64,000 nucleotides of DNA from Parastagonospora avenae f. sp. tritici 18332-5 (Eukaryota; Ascomycota; Dothideomycetes; Pleosporales; Phaeosphaeriaceae), in the NCBI GenBank assembly GCA_022559985.1, contig JAFJTR010000010.1, forward strand, positions 248,001 through 312,000, given 5' to 3'. The notes beneath the pieces are model-generated. The model saw only the letters and a list, made by a program, of their open reading frames with translations, had not been told where the DNA came from and made no database searches. Of this stretch, positions 11,730 through 21,959 are shown piece after piece. Each line of letters opens with the position of its first letter. The first letter of the stretch is position 1. The translations under genes were made by a program, and so were the position numbers.

Positions 11730-12594
11730 CTAGCCGCCACCACGCCCCAAAATCTCCTCGCGCTCCAGCACTTCCGGCTTGAACTTGATCAAGAACACCG
11801 TCTTGCCTGGCCACATGCCCTTCCCTTCCTTCCCATCCTCCTGCTCGCCCACACTATGCGCCGTCACGCCTTCCGTCGGGAAGCCCGCGCCGTCGCACAC
11901 GCCTTCTATCACGCCGGCGACAAAGGCTGCGCAATTCAGACTCGAGAGTTCCTTGGGTAGTGATATGTACTGGTTGACGAGCGGCTCGTTGTCGAAGATC
12001 ATGTACTGGCCCGGATCGCTGCCCGAGCGCTCCAGCGCATCTGCAGGCCGCCCGAAAAGGTGCCGGTAGACTTGTTGTGCGATGAACTGCAGCAGAGGGA
12101 GGATGCGCGTGGGGCGTATTGAGGCGAGGGGATTCGAGGACCGGGAGAGGAGGAGGTCGAGGAGGCGGAGGCCGATGGGGTAGCCTTGTTGGTTGAGTCT
12201 GAGGAGGTGTGTTAGCTGAATTTCGAATATATGAATTAAAAGGTCTGGATATGACATACCTCTGTTCCAAGTCCCCCACGTCTTTCGCACCCTTCTGCGC
12301 ATACGCAATCATCTCGATAAAGAGGTAGGCAAATGCCGCCCGGCTGAGTTCCGCATTCTTACTTCGGTTCAGGTTCCGGTCGTATATGCTCTTCTTGTTG
12401 GACGGATACCGCAGTCCGGGCCCTTGGCTTGAGTTCCCGCTCATTGCGATGCTCTGCCCTCGTCCAACTGTGTAGTGCGACGGTGTTTGTGACTGTGGGC
12501 GGATGGTAGCTGTAGATGACGTCTGCGAGGCGCGTGAGGAAGGCGGTAGCGAAGTCTGGCGGGGTGGAAAGTGTAGAGGGAGAATGTTGGACAT
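11730..12594 (-). CDS. TRS31: TRAPP complex subunit TRS31 (TRAPPC5)
   Basis: Core subunit of the TRAPP tethering/GEF complex that activates Ypt1/Rab1 on ER-to-Golgi vesicles. Minus-strand exons 12594-12260 and 12198-11730 (61-bp intron, phase 2) give 267 residues. I chose the ATG at 12594 because the longer frame would need a TTG start. Family features: KKSIYDRNLNRSKNAELSRA and FAYLFIEMIAYAQK at the N-terminal core, GYPIGLRLLDLL just after the intron, and the C-terminal run GFPTEGVTAHS...VFLIKFKPEVLERE typical of TRAPPC5. An insert of Gly/Glu/Lys residues splits that last motif. Confidence 0.88.
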
Positions 12595-12909
12595 GCTGGA
12601 GCTCTGTTGCAATGCGGATGGTGGAGTATGTGGGTCTCAGGGTTCGTGCGCGCTGCGGGACTGCACCTGGGCATGTTCCTGAGGCTGACGGCGCCAAGCA
12701 TCCACGACCACTTCGTCTCCATCAACAACACGGCAGGGATCCATCATGCATATGCATTGCATTGTTTGTAGCTAGGTCTTTCCATCATCTCTGGAACTCA
12801 GCATCAGGTCTGGTAAATCTCATGACCACAACATCTCCATGTGTACCAAATTGCCTGCGCGACGACGCTCGCAGTACGAAGTACACAGCGTCGGACCTAG
12901 CAGTCCGGC

Positions 12910-13845
12910 TCAAATATTGTATGCAGCTTCAGCATTGCGACAGATCTGCTTCAGTCCCTTCATAGAGCGCCAGCCATCATGCTCAGCCCCAGTTGACATG
13001 AAGCCAGCTTCGATCATATCGCCATACAACTTGTCCTTCTTCTCATCGTCGACGTAGTTCGCGCCCACCATCGGTCTGACTTCCTCCTCTTCTTGGCCAG
13101 CCTTCCACTTCTCGTACCACTTCTTCGCCCTGTCGACATAGCTATTGCGGTTGGACTCGAGCGTGTCTTGCACGTGGACGTAGTCTTGACGCCGAATCAG
13201 GAACTCCATGGGGATCACGACAGTAGTGAAGTCCGAGTGCGTGCCCTCCGTTTCGCGCAGATGAATCATTCCAGAGCGCTCGATCGCTAGTTCAGTTTGA
13301 AGAATGTCGACCATCTTCACCTGTTCCTGCAAGGCAGCCTTTGCTTCATTTCTCTGCTGTTTCATCTGCTTTTCTGCCTTCGCGCAACGCTGCTTGTCTT
13401 GAACTGCGTCTTTTGCCTTTTCTCCCTCTTTTTCGGCTACCTGCTTAGCGTTCTTTGTCCTCTTGTTCGCGCCCTTCACCTTCTGTGACTTGTCTTCGAG
13501 GCGACTGCGCAGTGTGGCTGTCTCACACTCGGCTGCTCGGAGATTGTCGTTCAGTCGTTCCTTCTCCTTACGTAGACCCCCATTTTCGTGTTCAAGACGG
13601 TAGACTCGGTTCACTGTCTCTGTCGGCTCAAGTGCGTTCGAATGAGGCTTCGAGTGGAGGCGACGGGTCAGCTGCTCGATGGTCGCGGCATGCTCTCGAA
13701 TTTGCACCTGAAGATCCTCGCGCTCCCTGATCAACGCTTTGATCAAGTTTTCTGCATGCTCTGCATTGGAGTTTGTGACAGTTACAGAGTCTGCAGGGAA
13801 CACCTCGAGGCGCTCCTCGAACAGGGCCTCCAGTCCGAGGTTCAT
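12910..13845 (-). CDS. Coiled-coil protein of unknown function
   Basis: Not recognised. The frame from the first in-frame ATG at 13845 gives 311 residues. The same frame stays open upstream to 14052 but only from a GTG, and just before the ATG lies a convincing 51-nt intron-like element (13896-13846: GTGTGT, CTTACTGACC branch, CCAG). So either the protein starts at 13845 after a 5' UTR intron, or an upstream coding exon exists that I could not define. Residues ~25-200 form heptad-like coiled coil (Glu/Lys/Gln-rich, e.g. LIKALIREREDLQVQIREH). The C-terminal part is less helical, with KKWYEKWKAGQEEEE and no known motif. Confidence 0.55.
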   Translation of the reverse strand: MNLGLEALFEERLEVFPADSVTVTNSNAEHAENLIKALIREREDLQVQIREHAATIEQLTRRLHSKPHSNALEPTETVNRVYRLEHENGGLRKEKERLNDNLRAAECETATLRSRLEDKSQKVKGANKRTKNAKQVAEKEGEKAKDAVQDKQRCAKAEKQMKQQRNEAKAALQEQVKMVDILQTELAIERSGMIHLRETEGTHSDFTTVVIPMEFLIRRQDYVHVQDTLESNRNSYVDRAKKWYEKWKAGQEEEEVRPMVGANYVDDEKKDKLYGDMIEAGFMSTGAEHDGWRSMKGLKQICRNAEAAYNI

Positions 13846-14052
13846 CTGGCGCGGAAATCGGTCAGTAAGCTTAAGGATGCCTTCAATAACACACACTTGC
13901 CTTGAAAGGAAAACACGTAGAGATTTTGCGCGATGATGAAGGAAAGCGTTGTTGTAGGGCAGGTTTGCGACGCACTGTCGAGGTGAAAGGCCATGACTGA
14001 GACTCACCGCGTGAGCACGTGATACCAACTCACGCGGCGGGGCATCGTCCAC

Positions 14053-14589
14053 GCGTCTTGCGCATTAGAGTCCAGCGCCTACAACAAGGTCGGTAGCATA
14101 GGTAGGTGAGTCTCTCGTGGCTATGCGTGGAACATTCGTGAGGTCGCCTGAGATGTCACTCGTACATCAGCAAGATGTAAGTATAGTCTTGATGAGTTCA
14201 GAAGGTGCTCAGCACACTGAAGTCATCGTTCTCTTACATAAAGCATGCGCCAGGCGACTACATTCCCGATCTCCTCGGTACATTATCACCGCAATCTTGA
14301 CCTCTGTTTACATTTCCTCCGTTTGCTACGGTGAAGGTGCGGCTCAACAACATAACCTGTCGGCCCGGACACTCACCTCTCACTCACCTGGACTCAAGAA
14401 ATTTTCAAGCGTGTCCGTATACAAACGGAGCACGCTAGTCAACAAGACATTCTCCACCGAGCCTGTATAAATACCAGTCTTCCACTACCTCTAAACCCGG
14501 TACACTCAACCACCTGACAAGCACCTAGCCAACTCAACAACACCACATCCAACCACCTCAATCCCACCTCATCCACCCCAACCGCCAAA
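14053..14589. other. Divergent spacer with TATA box upstream of the 14590 gene
   Basis: 537 bp between two divergent genes. Contains the TATA-like element listed separately and a pyrimidine/CA-rich leader just before the ATG at 14590. Confidence 0.45.
14466..14473 (+). promoter_or_regulatory. TATA box
   Basis: TATAAATA lies 117 bp before the ATG at 14590, followed by a CA/CT-rich leader typical of highly expressed fungal promoters. Confidence 0.5.
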
Positions 14590-15345
14590 ATGTCCGAACA
14601 AGACGAACCCTCCGAAGAACTCTACTTCGAGCCCTTCAACTCCCCCACCCTCCCCCTCTTCACCCCTCCCCCCAGCGTCTCCAAAAAGCCCACCGACGCC
14701 TTCACCACGCCCCCCCTCAGCCCGCACACACTCTTCTACCTCGCCATCATCGCCCCGCACACCGACACTCACGATATCTACGGCCCGGTAACCACTTTCT
14801 CGCACCTGCTCTCGCGCATCGAAGACATCGTCAGCAATTCGCCGCGCGCGATTGATAAGCTCGAGGCGATCCGGAATATCGAGGACGTGTGGGGCGACAA
14901 GGAGGAGAATGTGGAGTTTAGCGAGAGGGGGTTTGGGACTTTCGTTGTGGAGGGGCAGAGGGGGATTTATACTGTGTTGAAGATACTGAGGGAGGAGAAT
15001 AAAGCTGTGCGCGAGGAATTGCCGGCGCCTGTGTATGTAGTCACCGCGCATGGGCCGCTTGCCAACGACACTGGGTACGTTGCTACCACACGGCTGGTGG
15101 GATCTTTTGTGGGGCAAAAGGAGGCGAAGAAGGCGGCGGTGGAGGCGATGGATGCGATGGTGCTGGGCAAGAAGGTTAGCAAGAGAAGCGAGTATTGGGG
15201 GAAGGAGAGTAAGGGGGGTGGGATGTTGATGGCGATGGGGGCGGCGAGGCGGTGGGAGGTGCGGATTGCGTATGAGGATCAGGTGCATAAGAGGGCGAAG
15301 GAGGAGGCGGAGAGGGAGGGGGGTAGGGTTGGGTGGAGGATTTGA
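14590..15345 (+). CDS. Hypothetical protein, 251 aa, acidic/Pro-rich N-terminus
   Basis: Not recognised. Intronless, with a good ATG context (CCAAAATG) and a TATA box upstream. The first ~50 residues are acidic and proline-rich (MSEQDEPSEELYFEPF). A middle globular region follows (VYVVTAHGPLANDTGYVATT, then a Lys-rich helix GQKEAKKAAVEAMDAMVLG), and the end is basic/acidic charged. No signal peptide or membrane helix. The coding strand switches from extremely C-rich (to ~14830) to extremely G-rich (from ~14880). The antisense frame over it is a consequence of this bias. Probably a lineage-restricted gene. Confidence 0.6.
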   Translation: MSEQDEPSEELYFEPFNSPTLPLFTPPPSVSKKPTDAFTTPPLSPHTLFYLAIIAPHTDTHDIYGPVTTFSHLLSRIEDIVSNSPRAIDKLEAIRNIEDVWGDKEENVEFSERGFGTFVVEGQRGIYTVLKILREENKAVREELPAPVYVVTAHGPLANDTGYVATTRLVGSFVGQKEAKKAAVEAMDAMVLGKKVSKRSEYWGKESKGGGMLMAMGAARRWEVRIAYEDQVHKRAKEEAEREGGRVGWRI

Positions 15346-15480
15346 GTGGCGGGAGGTGGAGAGGGGTAAGGGGTGGAGGGACTTCACGGGAATATACGGG
15401 GGAGTGAGTGATGGACTAAACAATACTTGAAGATCTACAGGTCTATCTATCCCACGCCCTCCATCTATGCTTTTGTGTAT

Positions 15481-18400
15481 CTACATGACCCCCTTCTCCG
15501 CATCCCCACCTCCCTTCACACTAATCGCCGGAAACTTGCTCTTCCCCTTGCCCACATAACTCCCCGAGTCATTCGACACCTCGTCGCTCTCCTTCTTCTT
15601 CTCCTTCTCCATCTTCTGCATGACGCGCGCCGTGACCCTCGCAAGCGGCCGATAAGCCATAACAAACGGCTTCCCAAAGAACTTCGCGCCGACTTCGAAC
15701 CACGCATCCGGAAACAAACGTACGCAGACGCCCCATGGAATACACAGCACGGCCACGACGACGCTAATCGCCCACTGATTCCCATTGATGCGCACGATAC
15801 TAAACGCCGTGCCGCCAAACATGGCAATGAGCACCTGCGCAGCCACCATGATGACATTCATCGCAATGAAGTAGTAATTCTTCGTAATGCCGACGAAAAT
15901 ATTGAGTTTATTGTCCAGTCGGCGGTTATTGTACTGGTTGAAGATCTGCAGCCACACGAACATATTGAAGATCAAGGAGCGCATTTCGTTCTCGGGGTAG
16001 GGGAGGAAGTGCGGGCCGCCGAAGTGCAGGATGAAAGTCGCGCTGACTTGGAACATGGCTTGGCCGATTATCATCTTCCACATTGTGAGCGAGATGATGG
16101 AGGCGGTGCGGGGTGTAGGGGGGCGGTCAAGGATTTCTTCGGTGGGGGCGTCGGTGGAGAGGGAGAGGGCGGCGAGGGAGTCCCTATCATACATTAGCAA
16201 GTGGAAGGGGTGGATTTGGGGGATTGGGGGATACTTACATGAACAGATTAATCCAGAGAAGTTGTACGGCGGTGAGGACGGAGCGCATCTGCGCGTCTTG
16301 GATTGCGCTGATGAACGCGACGAGCATGGCGGTGATGTTGACTGTGATCTGGAACTGGAGGAACTTCTGCACCGCGTCGTTGACGGCGCGACCCCACATG
16401 AGCGCAGTGAGGATGGAGGAGAAGTTGTCGTCCATGAGGATGATAGCAGAAGCCTCCTTAGCTACTTCAGTGCCAGCAATGCCCATTGAGAAGCCGATAT
16501 CAGCAGCTTTGAGAGCAGGTCCGTCGTTCGTGCCATCGCCTGTAACAGCGACGATGCCGCCGAGTTTACGAAGGCGAGTGACGAGCACACGCTTGTCTTC
16601 TGGGGACGAGCGAGCGAGGACTTGCAAGCGGGGAAGAATGGCATCCATGTCGTCGTCGCTGAGTTGGCGGAATTCAGGGCCTTCCATAACAACACCATCA
16701 GTGTAGATGCCGCATTCGACAGCGATGGCTTTGGCGGTGACGATATTGTCTCCGGTAACCATGCGCGTGATGACTCCAGCGTTTCTGGCTTTCTCAACGG
16801 CCTCAGGGACACCGGGTCGGAGGGGGTCTTGGATACCGACGACGCCGATGAATGTCATTTCAGCGAGGAGAGCACCGAGGTCTTTTGCGACTGTAATGTC
16901 GTCGGGGTCCTCGGTACCGCGGGGAGGCCATTGGGCGAAGTCCTTGTAGATGAGACCGATTGTGCGGAGAGATTGGCTAGCATAATGGTCGATGGTGGTG
17001 GCGATGCGCTTGACGTGATCGCCATCCATGTGAGCGACACCAGCTGGAAGTGCGATGGTGTTGGAGTAGCTCAGCAGGATCTCAGATGCGCCCTTTACCA
17101 ACAGACGGTGGGTTCCATCAGAGAGCTTGTGTACAGCGCCCATACACTTGCGGCTCGAATCGAAAGGAAGAAGCTGGACAACCTGAGCGCTGGTGCGCTC
17201 TTGGGAGAGAGATGTCATTCCGAGGACGTTCTTCGCGAATCCCAAAAGTGCAGTCTCAGTCTTGGAGCCAACAAATCCAAACTCTCCTCCCTCACCCTCA
17301 AAAGCAGTCGAGTTGATGGCGATAGACTCAATGAGCAGACGGTTCTGCTCACTTGTCAGACGTTGCGCGAATTGAGAGGATCGGTTGTCGGCAGCTCCAG
17401 GGTTCTTGTCGTCGAAGGTGTCTTCACCGAATGTACCAGTTACTACTGTCATCTTATTCTGGGTCAAAGTGCCAGTCTTGTCCGAGCAGATCGTGGTAGC
17501 GTTGCCCATAACCTCACAAGACTTCAAGACCCGTACGAGATTGTTCATCTTGACCATTTGCGTAGTCGCAAATGCCAGAGCAAGCGTGATGGCGAGTGGT
17601 AGTCCTTCGGGGACGGCTACGACGATGATTGTCACCGATACGATCAGGATGTCCATGAACTTAGATGCCTTCTCAGCTGGGCTGAGCGGGCTACCAGGGA
17701 ACGTCGCGACCAGGCGGAAAGTAAGAATCAAGAGAAGGAGGAACGAAGCGGCACTGGCAAGCTTGGCAATCGCCTTTGCGAGTCCGTCAAGCTTGACTTG
17801 AAGTGGGGTAGGTTCCATGTCGTGTCGCATAGCCATGAGAATACGACCGTAGCTGGAATTGACACCGACGGAGGTGATAAGGTCTACGATAGTCAGTAAT
17901 TGAACGACAAAGTTCGAGCAAGTTATACTCACAAGTTCCAACTCCCTCCAAAACCTTGCTACCGGAAATGATGAACGGATCCAGGTCCTTCAAATCATTG
18001 TGTCCACGTTCAAGCAGGCGCAGCACCTGTTCACCACTAGTCTTCTTCATCTGATCCGATTCTCCAGTAGCAGAAGACTCATCACACTTGACGTTGTGGC
18101 CCGAGATGAAGATTCCATCCGCCGGAATGAGGTCACCAGGCTCCATGTGAAGCACATCGCCAACCAGGATGTCGTATACTGAGATGTTGAACGACTTCCC
18201 AGATCGAATGACTTTGACTTCGCGTGCCTCTTTCTTAGCATTGAGCTTTACAAAAGCTCGCTCTTTCTGCCAATCATTGATGGCACCGACCAAGACGACG
18301 ACGGCAATCGAGACACAAATGGCACAACCTTCGATCCAATCGACACTTGGTGGCGCACCTGGCCCGTGATCAACACCGAATGTTTCGTAAAGACCGAGAG

Positions 18401-19235
18401 CGAGCGAAATGACGGCTGCTACAGTGAGCAGGATCAAGACACTCTCCTTGTAGTATGCTTCCCACATGAGCTTGAGGAATGTCTTTGATTTCTTGATTGG
18501 CAGCACGTTGGACTTGAAGACGCGCTTCCGGTCCGAGAAGGCTTCTCCGGTGTGCGAGGCAGCTGCTCCGGATGCGCCAAGATCCACGTGGCGTATTTCC
18601 ACGGGTCTGGGAAGGGCTGAGGAATTGGCACCACGGAGCTTCTTGTACATCGTGGTTGCTTCCTCGAACGAGACAGCACCAGCAAGGTCTGCCTCCTCCA
18701 GACTGAGACCCGCGTCGACATCGGTGCGTAGACCAGCTTCAAGGCCGGGAAGACCTCCGAGAGCAATGAAGGCTGGGAGGGACTTGGGATTCAGCATCTT
18801 GTTCAGCTGACCGGGGCTGAATGCAAACTTGTTGTTGGCCACGGTGAATTCCTTCTCGGATCCTGGATCAGGACTGAGAGCGTCCTCGTTTCTTTGCGAG
18901 TCGAGCGTGTATTTGCTGACGCCACTAACTCCGCTATGTATAGAGCCAGCGGCCGATGTGGTTGGTGGTAGCAGTGTTGCCTCACTTGGTGCTCGACTCC
19001 GACCGGAGGCCTGGAAGCCTTTGGAAGAAGAGCTCATGGCGCTGATAGAGCGCTCGTGAGGTCGTTGTGCTGTCGATCGCTCTGGCACGAGGGTTGCAGG
19101 TGATGCATTTTCGAAGGTATCTGTGGTGTTTGATCGTGCAGGCGCTTTTGGAATGTCGACGGTGATTTCAGGGAGAGGAGGAAGGGAGGAGTTCTGGTCG
19201 CGACCAGCCGCATTATTTGATTGAGGAGATGCCAT
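15481..19235 (-). CDS. PMC1: PMC1-type P2B Ca2+-transporting ATPase
   Basis: Plasma-membrane-type calcium pump; in fungi it usually sits in the vacuole and moves Ca2+ out of the cytosol using ATP. Minus-strand exons 19235-17933, 17883-16239 and 16183-15481 (49- and 55-bp introns) give 1216 residues. Seen: long Ser/Pro-rich N-terminal region, actuator motif SSATGESDQMKK, PEGLP in M4, phosphorylation loop CSDKTGTLTQNK (Asp ~569), hinge MVTGDNIVTAKAIA and VTGDGTNDGPALKAADIGF, then ten-helix topology with LFMDSLAALSL rebuilt across the second splice. The ATG at 19235 begins MASPQ; another in-frame ATG lies 30 bp upstream. The C-terminal tail is short and basic, with no evident calmodulin site. 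Divergent from PSD2. Confidence 0.95.
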
Positions 19236-21959
19236 GTTCAACAGGCAATGGATGTGAGAGGTCAATGTTCAACAGACCTTGAATGGGCAAGGATGAGGTG
19301 CAAGTTGAATGTGCATGCACTACTCGATGAGCTCGCTGGAAGTCTCTAAACAAAGGCATCTTGATAGCTATATTATACAAAAACAGTTCGGTGATGTTTG
19401 TAGAGTTGTGGCCCCAGAAAGGGCAAGCTTCATACTTCATGCAGGTGCGGGCTTAGCCTCCGCACTCCGTGACTTGGCTCGCGCGACTCAAGAGATATCG
19501 CCAGCCTTGAAAGTGCTTCATCCGGTGAACAAGACTACCGAGCATGCAGAATGACAATCAGCTCCGCTATTGAGGCTGTGCTGCACGAGACCGATGTGAA
19601 GACGGAGCGCAGCGGGATTGGACCGCAAGAGGAGGAACCTGAAACTGAGCCAAGCACGAAAAGTATAGGACAAGAAAAGAGAGGAGGCGGAAATCCTTGG
19701 AGGAAAAGGCTTGGGAGTGCCACTGTTAAGTAAAGTGGTAAGTGGTGAGGGCCTCTGTGCCTGACGATCATGACCCTCCGTGTCGCAGATCTTGCGTCCT
19801 GAGGCTCGCGTGTCTCAGGTTCGCGAAACGATCTCGCGAGGTTTCAAGGTGTCGCCACACGTGGGCGTTTCGATCGACCTCGATGCTTCCAGCGCGACGA
19901 ACTGCCATTGTCGCGGTTCAATTGAACGAGTCGCGTCCGTGTGACGTTGAAAAATCGTTCGATATGTGAAGTCGCTATGTGTTCGGAGTAGTGCTATCCG
20001 AATGCAGTTAGGCGGCTAGGTCTCGATCTGTGAGTGCGGCCTCAGCACGGGTTTGCTCCGCGCATGGCAGCGATCTGGATCTCCCGCAGACTCGGAGATA
20101 TCATTTGCTATACCGGTACTTGATGTTCTTCAATTCAGACAGAAATTTAGAAGGTGTCCGAATGTAGATGCTGGTCGATTGATATCTATACCATTTGCCG
20201 CGTGGAGACTTGATCAACATGTCTCTCTCTGCTGAAGGACATTGTTCCCTAAGCGCAACAACATGGTTGGTGTATTTTGAACAGAGTTGTCGGTGTTGGG
20301 TTAGTTGTTCTCCTTTTTTCTGGTGAGACTCGAAGGTCGACAAGAAGCTAGCAGTGCATGTGAAGTCTAAAAAGCTGCATGCGCTGTGCCCAGTGATTAA
20401 TCTCGCGTTTCTGAAGATTTGGAACCGCAATCGCCATGTTGTTGCCTGGCAGCTGATCGCTCGTTGATAGTGAGGCCGGAAATTCCACGGAAGAGCTGGT
20501 GCGCACGTGATGCGGGGTAAAGCTCACATCCACTATTACTTGAGGTGCTGCTGCACTCCACCCTCGTACAGGAACACTTACATCACTTGTAAGCGGGTCG
20601 CGGCACGGTCGGCATCAGTACCATGGCTGTGGAGAGCATACGAGGCAACTAGGCCCGCAGCTTACCTATGACGTTGATGCAGCTGTCAGCATAACATCGA
20701 GCGGCTCTACCAGTTGCAGGCCCCACCACAATACTTTGGATGCCTAACAAGGAATTGACATGTCTGGCAGCTGTCGGATACCGAAGGCATTCGTATTGCA
20801 ACTTGAAGTGCCTTGCTTGATTAGTGTGGGCCTGCATTGTGGCTTGTTGGGAATATGGCGAAAGAAATACTACGAATAACGAGGGACTGACAGACAGGCG
20901 ATGTATCTTAAAAGTTTGTAGGTCGGCCAACGGCGCAATTGCCGCGACAGAAGCAACGTCTCTCAAGGCGATGTCAGCCAATTCTCCAACACTGCGGCGG
21001 ACTAAGGTGGAAGGTGACCGCGGAGTACATGAAGGTAGAGAAGATGCGGCTAGAGGTCTTCGAGAAGAGCTCGGGTAGAGCTCTAGACTGAGATAACAAT
21101 GGCGGTAATGCTCAATGCAGCAATGTCACCGCAACATGAAGGCCGCTGAGTAGCTGGGTGTCAGCCACGGATGTTTGGTGGACAAAGAGGATCGATCGGT
21201 GATGCGGCATTTTCAGCGAAGCAAGAAGGTTTGCACCGCCATGCGTCAGTGGAGCCACCGTGAGCACTTGGGACCTGGGTATGCAATATGGGTAGCACAA
21301 TGCTATATTAGAGTTGCTTGTATCGCTTTTGTTGGGGTCGTGTCCGAGCAGACGGCTGCCAGGGCGATCAGTGCAGCAGCAGGTCGACAAGTTTATGCGC
21401 GTGCAAGGTCGCGCCGCAGAGTTCTCTAAGCCGCCGGCATGACAGATGCTGTTCTGTGCATATAAGACAGTGAGCAGCAGCAAGCGCGCAAGGCAGGCAA
21501 GACGTGGAGGTCGGTCGGGTGCTGTCTGTGCTATCTGTGCTATGTAGTGGTGGAATGCGCGTTGGGGTCGATCAAGCGGCTGCATGTGCGAATGCATTCA
21601 TCGCAAAGGCCATCCGCACAAGCCAGCCGCAGCTTCCGACTCCTGGCATCTGCGCCATCAAAATCCAGAGCGGGCCTCTAACTGTTCCTTGCTGTTCAAG
21701 CTCGCGTGCGTGGGTCGTGGCGCCCAATTCACTTTCCGTCCGCAGCGCAGGCCGCGCAACGTATCCCATCCCGTGAACCTCGACCTGAAGCCCGTGACAG
21801 CATAGACAGCAGAGAGCAACAGCAGACACGCATGCATCATTGAAGCAGTCAAGACTGGCCATCGGCGGCGCGTCACATTCAAGCAATCTTGGCCACGGCG
21901 GCTAAGCCAGCAGGTTCCGCATAGCCACCGCGGCGGCGTATGCAATCGACGCAGGCAAC
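19236..21959. promoter_or_regulatory. Long divergent spacer between PMC1 and PSD2
   Basis: 2.7 kb without a convincing gene; frames here are short and random-looking. It must hold both promoters. Visible sequence features are a CACGTG hexamer at 19858-19863 and the palindrome TCTCGCGAG just before it (about 19832-19840). I could not identify a calcineurin-response element with confidence. Confidence 0.4.

Noticed and set aside
12595..12612. Upstream start for TRS31
   Set aside because: The codon there is TTG; the first ATG is at 12594 and gives the expected N-terminus.
14569..15423. 284-codon Pro/Arg-rich minus-strand frame
   Set aside because: Mirror of the C/G-biased gene at 14590-15345; the plus strand has the TATA box, ATG context and more protein-like composition.
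15427..16197. 256-codon plus-strand frame opposite the last PMC1 exon
   Set aside because: Antisense shadow; the minus-strand reading gives a clear P-type ATPase C-terminus with a proper splice join.
16622..17602. 326-codon plus-strand frame opposite PMC1
   Set aside because: Antisense shadow of the ATPase catalytic exon; composition unlike a protein.
19742..21900. Several 60-160-codon frames between PMC1 and PSD2
   Set aside because: They overlap in many frames, lack motifs or splice-extended continuity, and look like background in G+C-rich DNA.
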